A stretch of DNA of 64,000 nt from the NCBI RefSeq assembly GCF_001299635.1, contig NZ_JRHN01000044.1, forward strand, positions 124,001 to 188,000, given 5' to 3'. Numbering within the stretch: position 1 is the first letter of the stretch; each line of letters opens with the position of its first letter. The position numbers were made by a program, and so were the translations under genes. This document shows, in pieces, positions 53,970 through 63,557 of this stretch. The stretch is from Clostridioides difficile (GTDB lineage: Bacteria; Bacillota; Clostridia; Peptostreptococcales; Peptostreptococcaceae). Below the pieces are notes generated by a model. That model saw nothing but the letters and a program-made list of their open reading frames with translations, made no database searches and was not told the DNA's origin.

Positions 53970-55295
53970 TTATTTCTTATTTTTTTGTCTATACTCAAAT
54001 TTTATGGAAGTTCCTTCAAATCCAAAGTTTTCTCTTATCTTATTTTCAAGATACCTTTGATATGAAAAATGAGTTAAGTCCTTATCATTTATAAACAATG
54101 TAATCTTAGGAGGTCTAATGTCTGTTTGAGTTCCATAGTAAATTTTTAACCTTCTACCTTTATCAGACGGTGGTTGATTTAACATTACTGCTTCTCCAAT
54201 TACCTCATTTAATGCTGAAGTCGATATTCGCTTAGAATGTTCATTTGATACATACTCAACTGTATCCAATATCTTATTCATTCTCTGATTAGTCTTTGCA
54301 GAAACAAACACAATTGGAGCATACATCATAAATGGGAATTTTTCTTTTATATCTTTTGTGTAATTACTCATAGTCTTATTATCTTTCTCTATTAAATCCC
54401 ATTTATTGATTACAAATATACATCCTTTACCTTCATCATGTGCTATACCAGCAACTTTTGTATCTTGTTCTGTTACACCTTCTAAGGCATCTATTACAAT
54501 TAATACTACATCTGCTCTATCTACAGCACTCATGGCTCTTATTACACTGTATTTTTCTATTGTCTCATATATTTTACTTTTTCTTCTAAGCCCTGCTGTA
54601 TCTATCAAAAGGAATTTCTGTCCATTCTTCTCAAAATAAGTATCAATTGCATCTCTAGTAGTACCCGCAATCGGACTTACAATTACTCTTTCTTCTCCAA
54701 GTATTTTGTTAAGTATAGAACTTTTACCTGCATTTGGTTTACCTGTTATAGCTACTCTTATTATATCTTCTTCATACTCTGTATCTAATCCTGCTGGAAA
54801 ATTTTCAACTATCTCATCTAATAAATCTCCAAATCCCATACTATTAGCTCCTGAAACTGCAAAAGGAGTTCCAAATCCTAATTCATAAAAATCGTATATA
54901 TTGTCAAATTGACTCTGACTATCAATCTTATTAACTACTAATATTACTGGTTTTTTTGTCTTTCTAAGTAACTGTGCAATTTCCTTATCAGCTGCTGTTA
55001 TTCCAGCCTTACCATCAACTATAAAAAGTATTACATGTGACATGTCCATTGCAAGCATAGCTTGACTTCTCATTTGAGATAATATTATGTCTTCGCTATC
55101 AGGTTCAATTCCTCCTGTATCTACTAATGTAAAATACTTATCTAACCACTCTACTTCAGCAAATATTCTATCCCTTGTAACTCCAGGTGTATTTTCAACT
55201 ATCGATATCCTTTTTCCTGCAAATTTATTAAATATTGTAGACTTACCAACGTTTGGTCTCCCAACTACAGCTACAACTGGCCTACTTATACTCAT
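53970..55295 (-). CDS. der: GTPase Der (EngA)
   Basis: Der is an essential GTPase for 50S subunit maturation. Two G domains are visible, with P-loops GRPNVGKST (near 12) and GKPNAGKSS (near 186), DTGG and DTAG G3 motifs, and NKID and NKWD G4 motifs, followed by the KH-like C-terminal domain with RPPKITLFIND. The length of 441 residues is typical, and AAGGAG precedes the ATG. Confidence 0.97.
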   Translation of the reverse strand: MSISRPVVAVVGRPNVGKSTIFNKFAGKRISIVENTPGVTRDRIFAEVEWLDKYFTLVDTGGIEPDSEDIILSQMRSQAMLAMDMSHVILFIVDGKAGITAADKEIAQLLRKTKKPVILVVNKIDSQSQFDNIYDFYELGFGTPFAVSGANSMGFGDLLDEIVENFPAGLDTEYEEDIIRVAITGKPNAGKSSILNKILGEERVIVSPIAGTTRDAIDTYFEKNGQKFLLIDTAGLRRKSKIYETIEKYSVIRAMSAVDRADVVLIVIDALEGVTEQDTKVAGIAHDEGKGCIFVINKWDLIEKDNKTMSNYTKDIKEKFPFMMYAPIVFVSAKTNQRMNKILDTVEYVSNEHSKRISTSALNEVIGEAVMLNQPPSDKGRRLKIYYGTQTDIRPPKITLFINDKDLTHFSYQRYLENKIRENFGFEGTSIKFEYRQKNKK

Positions 55296-55322
55296 GTTGT
55301 TTCTCCTTCCATCTTTTGTTTT

Positions 55323-56651
55323 CTATTTTAAAATTTTATCCACAAAGTCTTTTCCTTCATTCAAACATGGGATAATTTTTATTTTCATAAGTTCTTCTAA
55401 TTGATTTAATTCAATATTATCTAAGAAAATTTCTTCATCTGCTTTTAGCATACTTCTTGTTATATAAAGAGCTTCTCCTAATTCTTTATTTTCAAGTTGC
55501 TCTCTTAAATCTTTAGCTGTTAAAAGACCTGATACAGTTATTGTCTCTCCAAAAAATTTATTTTTTATCTCATACACATCTACCTGAAGATTTTTAAACT
55601 TGTCCATCATAGCATTTGCCATACTCTGTATGAATTCATATGCAGAATGACCAGTAGCTATTGAAACTCTTTTCTCTTTTTTAAGAATTTTTTCTGGTAA
55701 TGTATTTAAATATTCTTCGATTTCTGATTTTAACTTACGTATCATTCCTACACCATCTTCAAACTGTAAAAAACCTTCATATTCTTCATATGTAGGTAAC
55801 TCTCTATTAGATAATATATAAAATTCATCTGATAAAAAGGCAAATCGAGTCCCTATTTCATTAAGATATTTTTTTTGCATATTGTGTATCTGTTCTATCG
55901 TCCTACTTGCACCTTCACTATCAAATATGTCTAGGTTTGCTAAATTTTCTCTGTGTTTTGTAATTCCAACTGGTACTATAGCAACACTATTTACGTATGG
56001 ATAAAGTTGAGCTAATTCTCTTATTGTTCTCTCTAATTCTTTTCCATCATTTATACCTGGACATAAAACAATTTGACAGTTCATTTCTATATGAGCATCT
56101 GCCAATCTCTTCATTATACCATATAATTTTCCTGCAAATTTATTACTTATCATTTTTTGTCTTAATTCTGGGTTAGTCGTATGCACAGATATATTTATAG
56201 GACTTATTCTATATTTAATGATATTATTTATATCTTCTTCACTCATATTTGTAAGTGTAACAAAATTCCCTTGCAAAAAAGATAGTCTCGAATCATCATC
56301 TTTAAAATAAAGAGTTTCTCTCATTCCTTCTGGCAACTGGTCTATAAAACAAAACATACATTTATTTCTACAACTTTTAGCTTGGTCAATTATTGGATTT
56401 GTAAATTCAACACCCAAATCTTCGTCATAGTCTTTTTCTATCTCGTATATGTAGACTTCGCCATCTTTTTTTTGTATTTCTACTTCTAGATATTCATCAC
56501 TTAGTAAGAATCTATACTCTATTATATCATGTATTGGCTGTTCATTCACAGATATAAGTAAATCTCCTATTTCTATACCCATTTCTTCTGCAATACTATC
56601 TTTGTAAACCTTACTTATAATGTTATTTATTTTTTTTACATTTACTTCCAA
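55323..56651 (-). CDS. DUF512 family protein with PDZ-like and radical-SAM-like domains
   Basis: The N-terminal PDZ-like part (about 15-70, IGDLLISVNEQPI) is followed by a radical-SAM-like cluster motif CRNKCMFCFIDQLP near 97-110 and the C-terminal DUF512 domain with GHSAYEFIQSM. The function is unknown, and the family is commonly beside der in clostridia. The start is uncertain: I prefer TTG at 56651 because GGTGA lies about six bases upstream, but GTG at 56663 or 56660 is possible. Confidence 0.85.
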   Translation of the reverse strand: MEVNVKKINNIISKVYKDSIAEEMGIEIGDLLISVNEQPIHDIIEYRFLLSDEYLEVEIQKKDGEVYIYEIEKDYDEDLGVEFTNPIIDQAKSCRNKCMFCFIDQLPEGMRETLYFKDDDSRLSFLQGNFVTLTNMSEEDINNIIKYRISPINISVHTTNPELRQKMISNKFAGKLYGIMKRLADAHIEMNCQIVLCPGINDGKELERTIRELAQLYPYVNSVAIVPVGITKHRENLANLDIFDSEGASRTIEQIHNMQKKYLNEIGTRFAFLSDEFYILSNRELPTYEEYEGFLQFEDGVGMIRKLKSEIEEYLNTLPEKILKKEKRVSIATGHSAYEFIQSMANAMMDKFKNLQVDVYEIKNKFFGETITVSGLLTAKDLREQLENKELGEALYITRSMLKADEEIFLDNIELNQLEELMKIKIIPCLNEGKDFVDKILK

Positions 56652-56819
56652 TTTTTTCACCACTCTTTTGTATTCATCAAAGCTTATTATAATATATTTT
56701 CATATACGGTTTGTAAGTTTATTATATTTTATAATAGCATTTTTAAGCATTTCATGTCATAATAACACATTTTAATTCTAATAGTCAATATAAGTAACTA
56801 GCTATAAAAAAGATTAAAA

Positions 56820-56866
56820 CAAATAATATTCAAATTTAAGTATTTTAAAAATTTGAATACTATTTG
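56820..56866 (-). terminator. Terminator of the YIEGIA operon
   Basis: An 18-bp stem with one mismatch (56820-56837 with 56849-56866) lies just after the capping-subunit gene. A-rich DNA on its left gives Ts on the minus strand. Confidence 0.75.
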
Positions 56867-56888
56867 TTGTTAGAAATATTTTATAACC

Positions 56889-57089
56889 TTAATGTTTTAC
56901 TATGATTAACGTTCCATTTGTCATATCATGAACCATTCCACCTACACACTTAGACATCAACATTGCCTTATTTTGTAAGTCTTTCTCATCGTTTGCATAA
57001 AATATTGGGCAACCTCCACCATTTTTCATATTCTTATCTAAAGTAACTATAGCTAGGGTATATTCGTTTAAACCTATATCCATTCCCAT
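56889..57089 (-). CDS. Capping-complex subunit for YIEGIA (small hypothetical)
   Basis: The small protein of 66 residues (MGMDIGLNEYTLAIVTLDKN) matches the type annotated as capping complex subunit for YIEGIA and contains two cysteines and a GGGC turn. The ATG at 57089 has AAAGGA about nine bases upstream; the GTG at 57098 would overlap the preceding gene. It is effectively coupled to the YIEGIA gene, with about one base between them. Confidence 0.75.
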   Translation of the reverse strand: MGMDIGLNEYTLAIVTLDKNMKNGGGCPIFYANDEKDLQNKAMLMSKCVGGMVHDMTNGTLIIVKH

Positions 57090-57090
57090 C

Positions 57091-58023
57091 TTATGCACTT
57101 CCTTTCTTTCCTATTTTATAATTTTTTAGGGATAAGTTTTTACCTTTAGAACTTGAAAGTATTGGACATGACTTTACAGCTTCCATTACTTTTTCTACAT
57201 TCTTATCTATTGGTAAATAAGCAATCATTATACTTTCATCATCCTTATTTCTTCTAGGTAATGGTACAAATGAAGGTTCTCCATAATCTCCATATAAACC
57301 TAACCTTGAATATATATTGTATACTATTGCTTGTCTTTGACCTGAATCAAATAATATTCCAGCATTAGCATAATCTTTATTTTTAGGAATTATTTGTATT
57401 CCTACACCTCTATTAATATATACTTCTCTATCACTTTTTAGACCTATATTTGTTATCCCTTTTAAATCTCCTACCTTCAATATCGACTCATTCACAAAAC
57501 TAATCTCAGCAGGCATTACATCAGCTATATCTCCAATACTTTTTCTAGTAAGGAGTTTTTTTAGTATAAAGGCTAATACTAATCCACAAACCGAACTTAT
57601 TATCAAACTTACGCCTTCACTTATCTTTGTTTCTGCAAGTATTACATAATACAATCCTATTGTTAAAAAGGATGTAACTATACACATATAATTTCTTACT
57701 TCATAAGTTCTAGCTATCTCTTCTATAAATGCAGCGCCTCTCTTTACAAGTTGAACTTCCTCTAAGTTTTGTAATGTATTCCTTCTATTAGCTCTTACTT
57801 GTCTAAATTGTTCTGCTGCTAGAGATAAAAATGTTATAGATGTATAAGAACGATTTATAAGAGCTGGAACTAATAACGCTCCTAATGAAGAAGCGACAAA
57901 TGCTAATATAAGCTGAGATAGCAAAACGTTTGGTTGTGTTGGGTACTGTTTTTGGTCTAAATTTAACATTATAATTCTGGATGTCATACCAATAATAACA
58001 GCAACAAAAAATACTCTATCCAT
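57091..58023 (-). CDS. YIEGIA family membrane protein (copy 1)
   Basis: The 310-residue protein has several hydrophobic segments (near 1-20, 35-60, 115-160) and the family motif as FIEEIARTYEVRNY near residue 93. The C-terminal half is soluble with PAEISFVNESILKVGDLKGITNIGL. The family's function is not established. It is adjacent to a second copy of equal length. Confidence 0.8.
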   Translation of the reverse strand: MDRVFFVAVIIGMTSRIIMLNLDQKQYPTQPNVLLSQLILAFVASSLGALLVPALINRSYTSITFLSLAAEQFRQVRANRRNTLQNLEEVQLVKRGAAFIEEIARTYEVRNYMCIVTSFLTIGLYYVILAETKISEGVSLIISSVCGLVLAFILKKLLTRKSIGDIADVMPAEISFVNESILKVGDLKGITNIGLKSDREVYINRGVGIQIIPKNKDYANAGILFDSGQRQAIVYNIYSRLGLYGDYGEPSFVPLPRRNKDDESIMIAYLPIDKNVEKVMEAVKSCPILSSSKGKNLSLKNYKIGKKGSA

Positions 58024-58067
58024 TAAATCACTCCTAAAATATTTATTCTAAAATTTTACATGTAAAT

Positions 58068-59000
58068 CTACAAAGTCTTCCTAGAAAAATCACTCTGTTT
58101 CCCTTTTGATGTTTCTATAATAGGTGTACTCTTTACTACATCTATCATGACATCTATATCTTTGAGTATTGGCATATATGGTATAACCACAGTACTTTTT
58201 TCTAGATTAGTCTTAGATATAGCCACAATATCAACCTCATCTACATCTTTATCTATACCCATATGAATAAATAGATTATGTATTATAGCTTGTCTTTGCC
58301 CTACATCATTTACTATTCCAAATGCACCTAAGTCTCTTGGTATAACCTCTATAGCTAGGCATTCATTTTTATATTTTTCTCTTGTACTTTCTAGACCTAT
58401 ATTAGTTATTATTACTCCATTTACTGTTAAAATAGGCCCTTCAAAGCTTATTTTTGCAGGAACTATATCTGCTATGTCTGCTATGCTATTTCTTCTTAAA
58501 AACCTTCTAAAAATTAAACCAACAAGAGCTCCTGATACAATAGCTAATACTGTACAATAAAAAAAGCTAAGGTCATACTTTCTTGCAAAAACAATGTAAA
58601 CTATAGAAGATACTAATGCAGAAAAGAGACTTATATAACTTCTAGATTCATAGGTAGAGGCTATTTCTTCAACATAAGCATCTCCTTTTGGAACTAATTC
58701 TTCATTATCAATATTCTTTAATGTTATTCTTTCTTGTTCTGCAAGTCCTTGAAATTGTTGTATTGCTACTGCAAAAAAAGTCAATGCTGAAAACTCTTTA
58801 TCTATAAGTGCAGGCAATGCTATCGCACCTAATGAAGCTGAAAGCCCTGATATTATTATCTGTTCTAAATAATCTTGTGGTCTTGATGGGTACTGTTTGT
58901 CTGTAACTCTTAAAACTAATCCTCTACATAATACTCCTACAACTAATGCAACTATAAAAGAGTGTCTAAATAAATTTGCATTCAATAAACTTTCTTCCAT
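58068..59000 (-). CDS. YIEGIA family membrane protein (copy 2)
   Basis: This paralog also has 310 residues, with YVEEIASTYESRSY near 96 and the matching region PAKISFEGPILTVNGVIITNIGL. Membrane segments lie in the first 165 residues. AAGGAG precedes the ATG, and 44 bases separate it from copy 1. Two paralogs in tandem with the small capping gene suggest a hetero-complex in the membrane. Confidence 0.8.
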   Translation of the reverse strand: MEESLLNANLFRHSFIVALVVGVLCRGLVLRVTDKQYPSRPQDYLEQIIISGLSASLGAIALPALIDKEFSALTFFAVAIQQFQGLAEQERITLKNIDNEELVPKGDAYVEEIASTYESRSYISLFSALVSSIVYIVFARKYDLSFFYCTVLAIVSGALVGLIFRRFLRRNSIADIADIVPAKISFEGPILTVNGVIITNIGLESTREKYKNECLAIEVIPRDLGAFGIVNDVGQRQAIIHNLFIHMGIDKDVDEVDIVAISKTNLEKSTVVIPYMPILKDIDVMIDVVKSTPIIETSKGKQSDFSRKTL

Positions 59001-59034
59001 TTTCTCAGCTCCTTCTCTTATATAGTTTGTGCAA

Positions 59035-59074
59035 AAAACAAAAAAAATTTCCTTCTATTTAAGGAAATTTTTTT
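59035..59074 (-). terminator. Terminator overlapping the kinase stop codon
   Basis: The stem AAAAAAATTTCCTT/AAGGAAATTTTTTT (59041-59054 with 59061-59074) includes the last codons of the kinase, with its TAG (59055-59057) in the loop. On the minus strand it is followed by a long T-run. Confidence 0.85.
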
Positions 59075-60344
59075 GTAGTATTGTAACAATAAATTCACTA
59101 CCAATACCAAGCTCACTTTTTACTTTTATACATCCATTTAGCGATTTAACTATATGCTTAGTTATAGCCAATCCTAGACCCGTTCCTCCTACGTCCCTAC
59201 TTCTTGCTTTATCTACTCTATAGAATCGCTCAAAGATACGTTCTACATCTTCTTTTGGTATACCTACACCATTATCTATAACCTTAATTACTATTTTTTC
59301 TTCATCTTTTAAAACTACAACTTGTACAATCCCATTATCCTGAGTGTATTTTATAGCATTGTCAACTAAGTTTAAAAATACTTGTTTTATATAATCTCTA
59401 TTAGATAATATGCTTATTGATTTGTCATCACATTTATATAAGACTTCTATATTTTTTTCTCTAGCTGAATGTTGTGTTATTTCATATACTTCTTTAAACA
59501 CATCATATACTACAACATTTTCCATAAGAAGGGTATCTTTATTTTCTACGAATGATAATAATAATATATCATCAATCAATCTTTTTAATCTATCTGATTC
59601 ACTTTCTATTATTTCCAAGAATCTATTTCTAGTATTTACATCTATGTTTTCATTTGACTTTAGTGTTTCAACAAATCCACTTATAGATGTTAGAGGTGTT
59701 TTAAGTTCATGACTTACATTTGCGACAAAATCACTTCTCATATTTTCAAGCTTAACTTTTTTAGTAATATCTTCTATGTTTACTATAGAACCTATTATTA
59801 CATTATTGGTGTTTTGAAGATACACTGGGTCTACTTTTATTTTATATACTATATCGTCTTTAGTCGTAATATTTGCAGTTTCATTATCTTTAGAACCAAT
59901 AAATCTAAGTATTTGCTTTAATATTTCTTCTTCTTTTATTACAACATTAATATTGTGTCCTTCTACCAATTGATTTGGTTCGCTTTTTATCATTTCTTTT
60001 GCTTCATCATTTATAAGAAGTATATTTCCATTTACATCTATAGCTAAAATTCCATGCGATATACTCTTTAATATAGACCTTAACTGTAGATGTTTATACT
60101 GTACTTCTTCTAATGTTTTATCCATATTTTTTATCATATGATTAAAATTTCTAGCTAATTCTCCAAGCTCTCCTTTAGCTGATATGTTAAGTCTAGCATG
60201 GTATTCATTATTACTTACTTTTTTTGAGACATATATAAATTCTTTTAAATATTTTCTTAATGTTATTGTATATCTTACAGATAATATCACAATAGCTATT
60301 GATAACATAACAATAAAAAAATATATGCTATTTAATTCTTCCAC
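59055..60344 (-). CDS. PhoR/WalK-like sensor histidine kinase
   Basis: Residues 7-27 form a membrane helix, followed by HAMP (about 28-80), PAS (85-190), a HisKA domain with phospho-acceptor His in VSHELKTPLTS near 212, and HATPase motifs (NLVDNAIKY, VGTGLGLAI... with GVGIPKEDVERIFERFYR). With one membrane helix near the N-terminus there is no extracellular sensor domain, so sensing is probably inside or in the membrane. The start codon is GTG at 60344 with AGGAG upstream. It follows its response regulator by 28 bases. Confidence 0.93.
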   Translation of the reverse strand: MEELNSIYFFIVMLSIAIVILSVRYTITLRKYLKEFIYVSKKVSNNEYHARLNISAKGELGELARNFNHMIKNMDKTLEEVQYKHLQLRSILKSISHGILAIDVNGNILLINDEAKEMIKSEPNQLVEGHNINVVIKEEEILKQILRFIGSKDNETANITTKDDIVYKIKVDPVYLQNTNNVIIGSIVNIEDITKKVKLENMRSDFVANVSHELKTPLTSISGFVETLKSNENIDVNTRNRFLEIIESESDRLKRLIDDILLLSFVENKDTLLMENVVVYDVFKEVYEITQHSAREKNIEVLYKCDDKSISILSNRDYIKQVFLNLVDNAIKYTQDNGIVQVVVLKDEEKIVIKVIDNGVGIPKEDVERIFERFYRVDKARSRDVGGTGLGLAITKHIVKSLNGCIKVKSELGIGSEFIVTILQKNFLK

Positions 60345-60372
60345 AAGATAACACTCCTAAAATATAACCTTT

Positions 60373-61065
60373 TTAATCTATTTTATATCCAACACCTCTT
60401 ATAGTCTCTATATATTTTTCTGACTTATCTTCATCTTCTATTTTTTTTCTTAAATATCTTATATGGACATCTACTGTTCTAGTTTCTCCATAGTATTCAT
60501 ACCCCCATATTTTATCTAAAAGATAATTTCTTGAAAGTACTTTACCTTTATTTTGAATTAATAATTTTAACAATTCAAATTCTTTAAGTGTTAACTCTAT
60601 CTTTTCAGAACCTTTAGTGACCTCATGCTTTGATAAATCTAATTTTAAATTACCTGTAGTAAGTATATTATTTTCTTCACCTAAGCTAGTCAAGTTATAC
60701 CTTCTTAACACAGAACTAATTCTAGCTAACAACTCCTTTATACTAAATGGCTTAGTTATATAGTCATCAGCACCTATTTCAAGTCCTTCGACCTTGTCAT
60801 TTTCCATATTTTTAGCAGTAAGCATTATAACAGGAATATTTTTTAAATCTTTATCACTTCTTATTTTTCTCAAAACTTCTATTCCACTTATATTTGGTAG
60901 CATCCAATCTAAAAGTATTAAATCTGGTTTAATTTCCTTAGCTTTTATAAATCCATCAAACCCATCATATGAATAACTAACTTCGTAATTTGACACCTCC
61001 AAATTGAATTTTAATAGCTCAACTATATGCATTTCATCGTCTATAACAAGCACTTTAGTATTCAT
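60373..61065 (-). CDS. OmpR/PhoP family response regulator
   Basis: A receiver domain (phospho-acceptor Asp in LILLDWMLP near 54, PVIMLTAKN near 80) is followed by a winged-helix DNA-binding domain with TRTVDVHIRYLRKKIE near 200. Its 230 residues are typical of PhoP/PhoB regulators. It is cotranscribed with the kinase and lies downstream of nrdR-pgeF. The target is not visible. Confidence 0.95.
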   Translation of the reverse strand: MNTKVLVIDDEMHIVELLKFNLEVSNYEVSYSYDGFDGFIKAKEIKPDLILLDWMLPNISGIEVLRKIRSDKDLKNIPVIMLTAKNMENDKVEGLEIGADDYITKPFSIKELLARISSVLRRYNLTSLGEENNILTTGNLKLDLSKHEVTKGSEKIELTLKEFELLKLLIQNKGKVLSRNYLLDKIWGYEYYGETRTVDVHIRYLRKKIEDEDKSEKYIETIRGVGYKID

Positions 61066-61079
61066 TAAAAAGCTCCTCT

Positions 61080-61841
61080 CTATTTTATCTGTAGTACCGT
61101 TCCTATTCGTTCTGATGCCTTATTATGTTTTCTATAAGAGTGGAATTCATCTGCTCTACAACTAGTGCATAAATTTAAATTTATTATATTCTCCTTTTTC
61201 ACTCCACTACATCTCAGCATATATTCATTAATTTTCCATAAATCTAAATAGTAACTTCCTTCTTTTATTATATAGAACTTTTCATCATTATTTGTAAGAA
61301 TTGTGTTAAATTTTTCTACCAAATCCTCAGATACTTCATAACAACAAGGTCCAATTGATGGACCAATTATACAAACCAAATCTTCAGGAACTGTTTTATA
61401 ACATTCAGACATTAATTTAATTGTTTTATGACCTATATTACTAAAAGTACCTCTCCAACCTGCATGAGCCAGTCCTATGGCTTTATTTTTAGCATCTATG
61501 ATTGATATAGGTACACAATCTGCTGTAAATAATAAAAGAGGTACTCTCTCTAAGTTTGTTATAAGTGCATCTCCATCTATTCTCTTTCCTATAGTATCTT
61601 TATTTACTATGTTAACTATATCTGAATGTATTTGAGAATTACTAGTTAGGTTTTCAAATTTTAAATCACATTCTTTACATACTTTTAACATATCTTCTTT
61701 ACTTTTTGCATCTATATTCTTACATGTTATAACTAGATTTATAGAATTTAACTTTTCGTCAAGTTCTTTACAGTTACCATTTAAATCAACATACTCTTTA
61801 ATATCTTGTACATTTTTTATATTTATATAATCTTTCATCAT
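61080..61841 (-). CDS. pgeF: PgeF family protein (YlmD; multicopper-oxidase-like/purine nucleosidase fold)
   Basis: YlmD/YfiH proteins are reported to be purine nucleoside phosphorylases and to keep peptidoglycan precursors correct (peptidoglycan editing factor). The zinc-site motifs LAHAGWRGT near 127 and [12 protein letters not shown] near 231, and the conserved [11 protein letters not shown] near 170, are present. The length is 253. Its ATG overlaps the nrdR stop as ATGA, so translation is coupled. Confidence 0.92.
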   Translation of the reverse strand: MMKDYINIKNVQDIKEYVDLNGNCKELDEKLNSINLVITCKNIDAKSKEDMLKVCKECDLKFENLTSNSQIHSDIVNIVNKDTIGKRIDGDALITNLERVPLLLFTADCVPISIIDAKNKAIGLAHAGWRGTFSNIGHKTIKLMSECYKTVPEDLVCIIGPSIGPCCYEVSEDLVEKFNTILTNNDEKFYIIKEGSYYLDLWKINEYMLRCSGVKKENIINLNLCTSCRADEFHSYRKHNKASERIGTVLQIK

Positions 61842-62299
61842 TTGTCTCCTTTTTCTATTAGTATACTTTTAAGCTCATTTACAAAAGTATTTATATCTTT
61901 AAATTGTCTATAAACAGAAGCAAATCTTACATAAGCTACTTCATCTAAGTCTTTCAATTTGTCCATTACCATCTCACCAATTCTTTTGGTTTCAATTTCT
62001 TCTATAAAACATTTATTTATTTCATTTTCAATATGTACAACTACACTCTCAATATCTTCTATCGATACAGGTCTTTTTTCACATGCTTTTAATAACCCGT
62101 ACTTTATCTTTTCTCTATCAAAATACTCTCTACTATTATCCTTTTTAATAACCATTAAAGGAGTTGTTTCTATTTTCTCATAAGTAGTGAATCTCTTTTT
62201 ACACGATTCACATTCACGTCTTCTTCTGATAGATTTTAAATCTGTATGTCTAGAATCTATTACCTTTGATTCTTTATAATTACAATAAGGACATTGCAT
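61838..62299 (-). CDS. nrdR: Transcriptional repressor NrdR
   Basis: NrdR senses ATP and dATP and represses ribonucleotide reductase genes. The N-terminal zinc ribbon [17 protein letters not shown] with CESCKKRF and the ATP-cone (about 48-138) are complete in 153 residues. AAGGAGG precedes the ATG. No nrd gene lies in the window. Confidence 0.96.
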   Translation of the reverse strand: MQCPYCNYKESKVIDSRHTDLKSIRRRRECESCKKRFTTYEKIETTPLMVIKKDNSREYFDREKIKYGLLKACEKRPVSIEDIESVVVHIENEINKCFIEEIETKRIGEMVMDKLKDLDEVAYVRFASVYRQFKDINTFVNELKSILIEKGDK

Positions 62300-62324
62300 A
62301 TATATTCCTCCTTTGTTTTAACTA

Positions 62325-62588
62325 CTATATCTCAAATTCATCTAAGCTTAACTCTGAACCTATATTTACTATTATTGTATCACAACCTATTTTAAGTATA
62401 TCATTCCAAAATATAACTTCTTCATCCCCTCCTCTTGAAAAAAAATTTCTACTTCCATCTCCAAAGATGGTAAATGAGACTACCTTTCCCTCATGAATAT
62501 CCATATCTATGTCTATTATGAATCCCATCCTTTTTCCATTTTTTACATTTATAATTTCTTTTTCCATTATATCAGAAACTCTAATCAT
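62325..62588 (-). CDS. YlmC/YmxH family PRC-barrel sporulation protein
   Basis: This 87-residue protein is one PRC-barrel domain (MIRVSDIMEKEIINVKNG, then GFIIDIDMDIHEGKV). YlmC/YmxH proteins are sporulation-linked and of unknown function. It lies downstream of sigG, as in Bacillus. It has AAAGGGTGA upstream. Confidence 0.9.
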   Translation of the reverse strand: MIRVSDIMEKEIINVKNGKRMGFIIDIDMDIHEGKVVSFTIFGDGSRNFFSRGGDEEVIFWNDILKIGCDTIIVNIGSELSLDEFEI

Positions 62589-62636
62589 ATTATACTCACC
62601 CTTTCTTTAAAAATAAATATGTATTGGAGTAAAAAA

Positions 62637-62658
62637 AAATGACCTATATAGGTCATTT
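62637..62658 (-). terminator. Terminator of sigG
   Basis: A perfect 22-base palindrome (AAATGACCTAT and its complement) is followed on the minus strand by a T-run. Confidence 0.85.
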
Positions 62659-62692
62659 AAATTTAAAATAATGTTTACAGTCCAGGGATTAC

Positions 62693-63466
62693 TTATACAT
62701 ACTTTCTCATATTTTTTAAAGCATTTTTTTCAATTCTTGATACTTGTGCTTGAGATATACCGATTTCATCAGCAACTTCTATCTGTGTTCTTCCTTTATA
62801 AAACCTTAAATCTAATACCAACTTCTCTCTACTATTTAATTTTTTAATAGCTTCTTTAAGTGATATTTCTTGCAACCAATTTTCATCAGTATCTTTTTTG
62901 TCTTGAACTTGGTCCATAACAAATATTGCATCTCCATTATCTTGATATACTGGGTCAAATAAAGATATAGGGTCTTGTATGGCATCTAGTGCCATTACAA
63001 CTGACTCAACTTCTAATTCTAATTCTTTTGCTATTTCTGATACTGTAGGTTCTTTAGAATTTGTTCTAATTAATCTTTCTCTAACTTGTAGTGCCTTATA
63101 TGCTATATCTTTTAATGACCTACTCACTCTAATTGGGTTATTGTCTCTTAGATATCTTCTAATTTCTCCTATAATCATAGGAACAGCATAAGTTGAAAAC
63201 CTTACATTTTGACTTAAATCAAAGTTATCTATAGCTTTTATAAGACCGATACAACCTATTTGAAATAAATCGTCTATGTTTTCTCCTCTGTTGTTAAACT
63301 TTTTTATTACACTCAAGACTAATCTTAAATTCCCTCTTACAAATTGTTGTCTAGCTTCTTCGTCACCACTTTTTATTTTTAATAAAAGTTCCTTCATTTG
63401 CTTATTTTTAAGAACTGGAAGTTCCGATGTATTAACACCACATATTTCAACCTTATTAATTTGCAT
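62693..63466 (-). CDS. sigG: RNA polymerase sigma-G factor (forespore)
   Basis: SigG drives late forespore genes. The 257-residue protein carries MQINKVEICGVNTSELPVL at its start, the core-binding RGENIDDLFQIGCIGLIKAIDNF near 60-82, and region 4 with EVADEIGISQAQVSRIEKNAL at the end. A distinct sigE lies upstream, the conserved order. GAGG lies about 11 bases before the ATG; I could not identify a convincing sigma-F or sigma-G promoter in the 91 bases before it. Confidence 0.97.
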   Translation of the reverse strand: MQINKVEICGVNTSELPVLKNKQMKELLLKIKSGDEEARQQFVRGNLRLVLSVIKKFNNRGENIDDLFQIGCIGLIKAIDNFDLSQNVRFSTYAVPMIIGEIRRYLRDNNPIRVSRSLKDIAYKALQVRERLIRTNSKEPTVSEIAKELELEVESVVMALDAIQDPISLFDPVYQDNGDAIFVMDQVQDKKDTDENWLQEISLKEAIKKLNSREKLVLDLRFYKGRTQIEVADEIGISQAQVSRIEKNALKNMRKYV

Positions 63467-63557
63467 ACATTTTCAGTCCTCTCTCAAAAGTATTCATCTA
63501 TTGAAATTATTTACATTTCCAATTTTTTTATACTTTTTAAGAAGAATTAATTTAGCA

